Below, piece after piece: positions 5,677-8,777 of a stretch of DNA of 8,777 nt; position 1 is the stretch's first letter; each line of letters opens with the position of its first letter. The stretch is from Armatimonadota bacterium (GTDB lineage: Bacteria; Armatimonadota; Fimbriimonadia; Fimbriimonadales; ATM1). Below the pieces are notes generated by a model, which was not told the origin of the DNA, ran no database searches, and saw only the letters and a program-made list of their open reading frames with translations. The stretch is from positions 1-8,777 of the forward strand of contig RFHN01000217.1 in assembly GCA_003695835.1 (NCBI GenBank). Reading direction: 5' to 3'. Both the position numbers and the translations under genes were made by a program.

Positions 5677-7122
5677 ATGCAGGTAAGGCTCTCTGAAAGG
5701 AGGAGCAGAGGGGCCGGAATCGCGCTGGCGGCCGTTTCTGCTCTGTTCGTATTCACCAGTGCGAACGCTGCGGACATTCACGTGCCCGCAGATCAACCGA
5801 CGATTCAAGCGGCGATCAACGTCGCGCAGGACTTCGACCGAATCATCGTCGCCGATGGCGTCTGGAGCGGACCCGGCTTCTTCGACATCCGATTGAACGG
5901 CAAGAAGCTGACCGTGATGAGCGCCAACGGTCCCGAAAACTGCATCATTGATGCTCAGAATCAGGGAACTGTCTTCTGGCTCGACCATCCCTGGGAAGAC
6001 GAAAACGCAATGATTCAGGGCTTCACGATTCGGGGCGGTCGAAGCAACTTCGGTGCAGGCATCCGGTGCGGCTCTTTATCCCGAGGGATCGTCAAGGACT
6101 GCATCATCACCGGCAACTTCGTCGAGTTCGACGGCGGTGGGATCGGCATCGGTAGCGCCAGCCCGACGTTCATCAACTGCGTAATCGTGAACAACCGCGC
6201 CATCGGAGGCGGCGGTGCGGTGAACGTCTTCAATAACAGCAATGCGACGTTCATCAACTGCACGATCTCGGGCAATCAGTCGGCGGGTGGAGCCGTCCAA
6301 CTGGGCGGCGCCAACCCAACGGCGACGTTCGTCAACTGTGTCATCTACGGCAACAACTCGCCCGCTGCCATTCAAGTGACCGCAGGCACAGCCACCGTGT
6401 CGTACTCCGATGTCGAGGGCGGCTTCAGCGGGACAGGCAACATTGACGCCGATCCGCTGTTCGTAGACCCCGCGAACGGTGACTTCTCGATCGGCGCCGG
6501 CTCGCCTGCGATCGACGCGGGTGACAACACCGCCGTACCCAGCGGCGTGACCGAGGACATCGCGGGCAATCCGCGATTCGTAGATGACCCGGGCACCCCC
6601 GACACCGGAAACGGTACGGCACCGATCGTGGACATGGGCGCGTATGAGTTCTCGCCGGAGGGCGGCCCCATCGTGCCCGAATCCGTCGAGGTAACACGCG
6701 GGGCGTACCAGAGCGGCACGCTCCAAGACCTGTTCAACAGCGACGATTCGTACTACAACGTCGAGGCTCGAAGACCTACGGAAATCGCCGCAGCCTCGGT
6801 GGAGATCGTCGTCAAAGGCACGGCGCCATCCACTACAGCATCCGTGTTCGAGTTCGTCCTGGAAGCGGCCACCTCGGGCGACCCCGTGCGCCAGAGGATC
6901 GAACTCTTCAACTACCAGAGCGGTACGTGGGAGATGGTGGATGAGCGCGATGGCGTGAACGGGGACACGACCGTAACCATCACGATCACGAACAACGCGT
7001 CTCGGTTCATTGACCCGAACACGAGGGAGATCAAGGCCCGGATCGGGTACCACGACCGCGGCGTAACCTTCCCCGCTTGGGGTGGACGGTTCGATCAAAC
7101 GGTCTGGAACATCACCTCGTAA
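5677..7122 (+). CDS. Secreted right-handed beta-helix protein with C-terminal accessory domain
   Basis: A 481-residue exported protein. An arginine-rich start and hydrophobic core end in TSANAAD, giving a signal peptide cleaved near residue 31. Then follows the usual start of parallel beta-helix proteins, VPADQPTIQAAINVAQ (34-49), and pectate-lyase-like coils to about 250. Four coils align as C142-IITGN, C168-VIVNN, C195-TISGN and C221-VIYGN, spaced 26, 27 and 26 residues. The helix closes with IDADPLFVDPANGDFSIGAG and GSPAIDAGD (256-284) and VDMGAYEF, as in many Planctomycetes and Armatimonadota surface proteins. Residues from about 333 to the end (VTRG, ELFNYQSGTWEMVD, FDQTVWNITS) form a separate beta-rich domain that I have seen on other exported proteins of such bacteria. 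No LPXTG or PEP-CTERM tail. The ATG at 5677 has AAGGAGG 9 bases upstream. Whether it cleaves a polysaccharide or only binds is not evident. Confidence 0.85.
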   Translation: MQVRLSERRSRGAGIALAAVSALFVFTSANAADIHVPADQPTIQAAINVAQDFDRIIVADGVWSGPGFFDIRLNGKKLTVMSANGPENCIIDAQNQGTVFWLDHPWEDENAMIQGFTIRGGRSNFGAGIRCGSLSRGIVKDCIITGNFVEFDGGGIGIGSASPTFINCVIVNNRAIGGGGAVNVFNNSNATFINCTISGNQSAGGAVQLGGANPTATFVNCVIYGNNSPAAIQVTAGTATVSYSDVEGGFSGTGNIDADPLFVDPANGDFSIGAGSPAIDAGDNTAVPSGVTEDIAGNPRFVDDPGTPDTGNGTAPIVDMGAYEFSPEGGPIVPESVEVTRGAYQSGTLQDLFNSDDSYYNVEARRPTEIAAASVEIVVKGTAPSTTASVFEFVLEAATSGDPVRQRIELFNYQSGTWEMVDERDGVNGDTTVTITITNNASRFIDPNTREIKARIGYHDRGVTFPAWGGRFDQTVWNITS

Positions 7123-7140
7123 CCGGAGAGAGACCCCGAC

Positions 7141-7180
7141 GACGGCAGGGCGTCCGAAAGCTTCGGGCGCCCTGCTCGTC
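7141..7180 (+). terminator. Strong hairpin terminator after the beta-helix gene
   Basis: Bases 7145-7158 pair with 7162-7175 in a 14-bp stem with one U-G pair and a 3-base AGC loop. Bases 7141-7144 pair with 7177-7180 past a single bulged T, so about 18 pairs form in all. It begins 18 bases after the TAA of the beta-helix gene. The following bases are only moderately T-rich, so it may be a weak intrinsic terminator or an RNA 3'-end stabiliser. Confidence 0.75.
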
Positions 7181-7186
7181 TATACT
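7181..7186 (+). promoter_or_regulatory. Candidate -10 box giving a near-leaderless transcript
   Basis: TATACT matches TATAAT at five of six bases, directly after the terminator hairpin and 10 bases before the ATG at 7197. Initiation at the usual distance would fall around 7192-7195, leaving almost no leader. Only a short GGA (7188-7190) could serve as a ribosome binding site. No good -35 is seen, because that place lies in the hairpin stem. Confidence 0.4.
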
Positions 7187-7196
7187 TGGAAACCGC

Positions 7197-8684
7197 ATGA
7201 TCGTCCTCGTAGCCGCACTGACTCTCGCCACACCCCAACTCGGCTGGAGAGCGGGGACGCCTGAACCGATCCTCGAAGACGACCCCGAGTTCGTCGAACT
7301 TTACTGGCGCTGTTGGGAAGCCTACTACGCAGCCGTTCGCGAGGACGTTCGCCTCGCCCTCTTCCCTGCCCGATATGTCGCCCCAAACGAGGAGATCGCC
7401 CCGGAGACGATCGCGGTCGTCACGTTGTATTCGAAATGGGGCTGGAAAGCGGCCCCGTGCGCGGAGACCCTCTCCTTCGTCGCCCAAAGAGTTGACCCGA
7501 AAGGAATCCTCCCCGCGCGCATCCCTGTAGCCACCGGAGAACCCGAGGGCGAGGCTGCAGGCCCACCCCTCTTGCCGTTGGCGCTCTACGATCTCTTTCG
7601 CGTGAGCGGCGACCGGCGCCTCTTGGAGACATGCTTTTCGCCCTTCGTTCGGCGCCAAGCCTATTTGGAGTCACTCTATCGCCACACCACCTCGGAGCCG
7701 GAGCGCGACCCCGAGACCGGCGCGATCCTCATAGACCCCAAGACGCGCGAACCGAAGATGAAAACGACCTCCGGGCCCCGCTTCGTCCCGCCGGCGTTCT
7801 CCCTCTCGCCCGCGGGCCCTGGACCCGGCATTGTCGCCTCCACGGAGGCGATCAGTTACTCGATGATCGCGACCTCGGCGCTCGCCGCTTGCGCGGAGGC
7901 TTTGGGACTCAAGGATTCCGCCCGCCTCTACCAACGACTGCTCCGGGAGGACGCTGCCCTTCTCGCGACACTGTATCATGAAGATTTCGGAATGCCAGTG
8001 GGTCGGGACGCTCAGGGCGAACCCGCAGAACAGCCCACGCTGGTCACGACGTGGGCACTGGTCGGAGGCGCTGCCTCCACGCAGACCGCAGATCAACTCG
8101 CGGCTGCACTGGCGGATCGGGACCTCTTTAGCCGCCGCCTTTCTTGGCCCCTCTTGCCGCAGAAGCACAGTCTCTACTCGGGCGCTTCGGGGGTCAAACC
8201 CTGGCTCGTCTATTTGACGGCGCGCGGGCTGATGGATGCCGGCAAGCGAGACCGCGCCGCCTACGCGGTGGAAGCCATGCTTCGAACCATGGCTCGCAAC
8301 GGGGGAAGCGACGGCACCGTCTATTCGGATTACGGCCCCGACACGGCCAAGCCCGCGCCGGAGAGCTATCCGGATCCGATTCGTGGAGGCGCGCTCGCGA
8401 TCGCCGGCCTCATCGAAGCCGTTCTGGGATTCGAGACGGATGCCGAGCACAACACCGTAGATTGGCACTTGTGGAGAAGGGATCGGCACGGCCTCAAGAA
8501 CCTGCGATTCGGCGAAGCCACCGTCTCGTTGCTTGCCGACGCGAGAGCCTCCCGCCTCTCCCTGCCGAAGATTCAGGTCGTCGCAGACCGCTCGTTCACG
8601 CTTCGCCTGCACGTCGGCGGGAAGACTTTCGTCCGCAAGTTCCCAGCCGGTTCCAGCATCTGGGATCTGACCATAGACCGCTGA
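7197..8684 (+). CDS. Exported six-hairpin glycosidase-like protein (trehalase/GH63/MGH1-like)
   Basis: A 495-residue protein with a short signal peptide (MIVLVAALTLATPQ) and a mainly helical body resembling (alpha/alpha)6-barrel glycosidases. Family-like parts are LYSKWGWKAAPCAETLSFV (78-96), PLLPLALYDLFRVSGDRRLL (124-143), the helix pair TSALAACAEALGLKDSARLY (226-245), LYHEDFGMPVGRD (259-271), ESYPDPIRGGALAIAGLIE (389-407), and a closing beta segment DWHLWRRDRHGLKNLRFG (422-439). In GH63-like enzymes a D-N-S-P motif after the PPLLPLALYDLF-like helices carries the acid. Here the corresponding stretch reads TTSGPRFVPPAF (190-201) without it, and a charged insert (about 165-190) precedes it. 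E389 may correspond to the base. It could be a divergent hydrolase or an inactive sugar-binding relative. The ATG at 7197 is preferred because the open frame upstream to 7077 overlaps the previous gene and the terminator and would bury the signal peptide. Substrate unknown. Confidence 0.6.
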   Translation: MIVLVAALTLATPQLGWRAGTPEPILEDDPEFVELYWRCWEAYYAAVREDVRLALFPARYVAPNEEIAPETIAVVTLYSKWGWKAAPCAETLSFVAQRVDPKGILPARIPVATGEPEGEAAGPPLLPLALYDLFRVSGDRRLLETCFSPFVRRQAYLESLYRHTTSEPERDPETGAILIDPKTREPKMKTTSGPRFVPPAFSLSPAGPGPGIVASTEAISYSMIATSALAACAEALGLKDSARLYQRLLREDAALLATLYHEDFGMPVGRDAQGEPAEQPTLVTTWALVGGAASTQTADQLAAALADRDLFSRRLSWPLLPQKHSLYSGASGVKPWLVYLTARGLMDAGKRDRAAYAVEAMLRTMARNGGSDGTVYSDYGPDTAKPAPESYPDPIRGGALAIAGLIEAVLGFETDAEHNTVDWHLWRRDRHGLKNLRFGEATVSLLADARASRLSLPKIQVVADRSFTLRLHVGGKTFVRKFPAGSSIWDLTIDR

Positions 8685-8686
8685 CC

Positions 8687-8776
8687 TCAAGAATGGGGCG
8701 GCCAGCCCTCGACTTTCAGACCCGCCGGCGCGCCCAAATCCCAAGCGCTCGACTTGATCTCTCCGTCAACAAGGAA
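8687..8776 (-). CDS. Possible C-terminal end of a convergent gene (partial)
   Basis: On the minus strand one frame is open from the window edge to a TGA at 8689-8687. It reads 29 residues with a protein-like make-up (it contains VDGEIKSSAWDLGAP and ends VEGWPPHS). Its stop would lie two bases from the stop of the glycosidase-like gene, a common convergent layout in compact genomes. I do not recognise the family. The stretch is too short to exclude chance: a plus-strand frame from an ATG at 8694 is also open to the edge but has no ribosome binding site. Confidence 0.4.
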   Translation of the reverse strand, partial: FLVDGEIKSSAWDLGAPAGLKVEGWPPHS

Positions 8777-8777
8777 G

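Noticed and set aside
6076..7098. Minus-strand open frame of 340 codons under the beta-helix gene
   Set aside because: Composition dominated by Arg, Val and Asp from the antisense of repeated coils; no family features.
7077..7196. Earlier ATG for the glycosidase-like gene
   Set aside because: It overlaps the end of the previous gene and the terminator hairpin and hides the hydrophobic export signal.
7671..8744. Minus-strand open frame of 357 codons opposite the glycosidase-like gene
   Set aside because: Antisense shadow; no ribosome binding site or conserved motif, and the opposite strand carries a signal peptide and family-like helices.
8694..8777. Plus-strand open frame starting at an ATG 10 bases after the glycosidase-like gene
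   Set aside because: No ribosome binding site, Arg-rich composition, and the minus-strand frame looks more protein-like, though neither is certain.

Overview
This is a GC-rich, densely packed bacterial window with GTG and TTG starts and good Shine-Dalgarno sequences at several genes. The mix of genes suggests an environmental bacterium of the Armatimonadota (Fimbriimonadia-like) or Planctomycetes type. The clues are an H-X9-DG-type protein, a secreted right-handed beta-helix protein with a C-terminal domain I associate with those groups, and an Ams1-type alpha-mannosidase. This placement is inferred from protein style, not from a marker gene.

Left part (1-5495, minus strand). Four genes run in one direction and are tightly spaced. 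In transcription order they are: an exported protein with two DUF4397-like repeats (5495-4809); a full-length GH38 alpha-mannosidase (4763-1695); a membrane-anchored pilin-like protein of the H-X-DG type (1690-1151, TTG start); and an SbcD/Mre11-like metallophosphoesterase (1154-21, GTG start sharing GTGA with the previous stop). At the left edge, another frame reads IRIQSFRQ straight across the phosphoesterase stop. It could be the first residues of an SbcC-like ATPase partner, but it has no standard start codon.

Middle (5496-5676). This is a divergent control region of about 180 bp. It holds strong ribosome binding sites for both outward genes, a possible TACAAT -10 box, a GC-rich hairpin touching the plus-strand ribosome binding site, and a second dyad in the minus-strand leader.

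Right part (5677-8777, plus strand). A secreted beta-helix protein (5677-7122) carries a regular 26/27-residue cysteine ladder. A strong hairpin terminator follows (7141-7180). Directly against it lies a TATACT box that would give a nearly leaderless transcript for the next gene, an exported protein resembling six-hairpin (trehalase/GH63/MGH1-like) glycosidases (7197-8684). The last 90 bases may hold the C-terminal end of a convergent minus-strand gene.

Together the window holds one intracellular glycan-degrading enzyme, one exported glycosidase-like protein, two exported proteins likely to act at the surface, and a DNA-repair nuclease sharing an operon with them. No mobile element, CRISPR array or RNA gene was seen. 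I do not see a clearly new defence or biosynthetic system. The most interesting points are the odd operon partners, the RNA structures at gene starts, and the glycosidase-like protein that appears to lack its usual acid residue.
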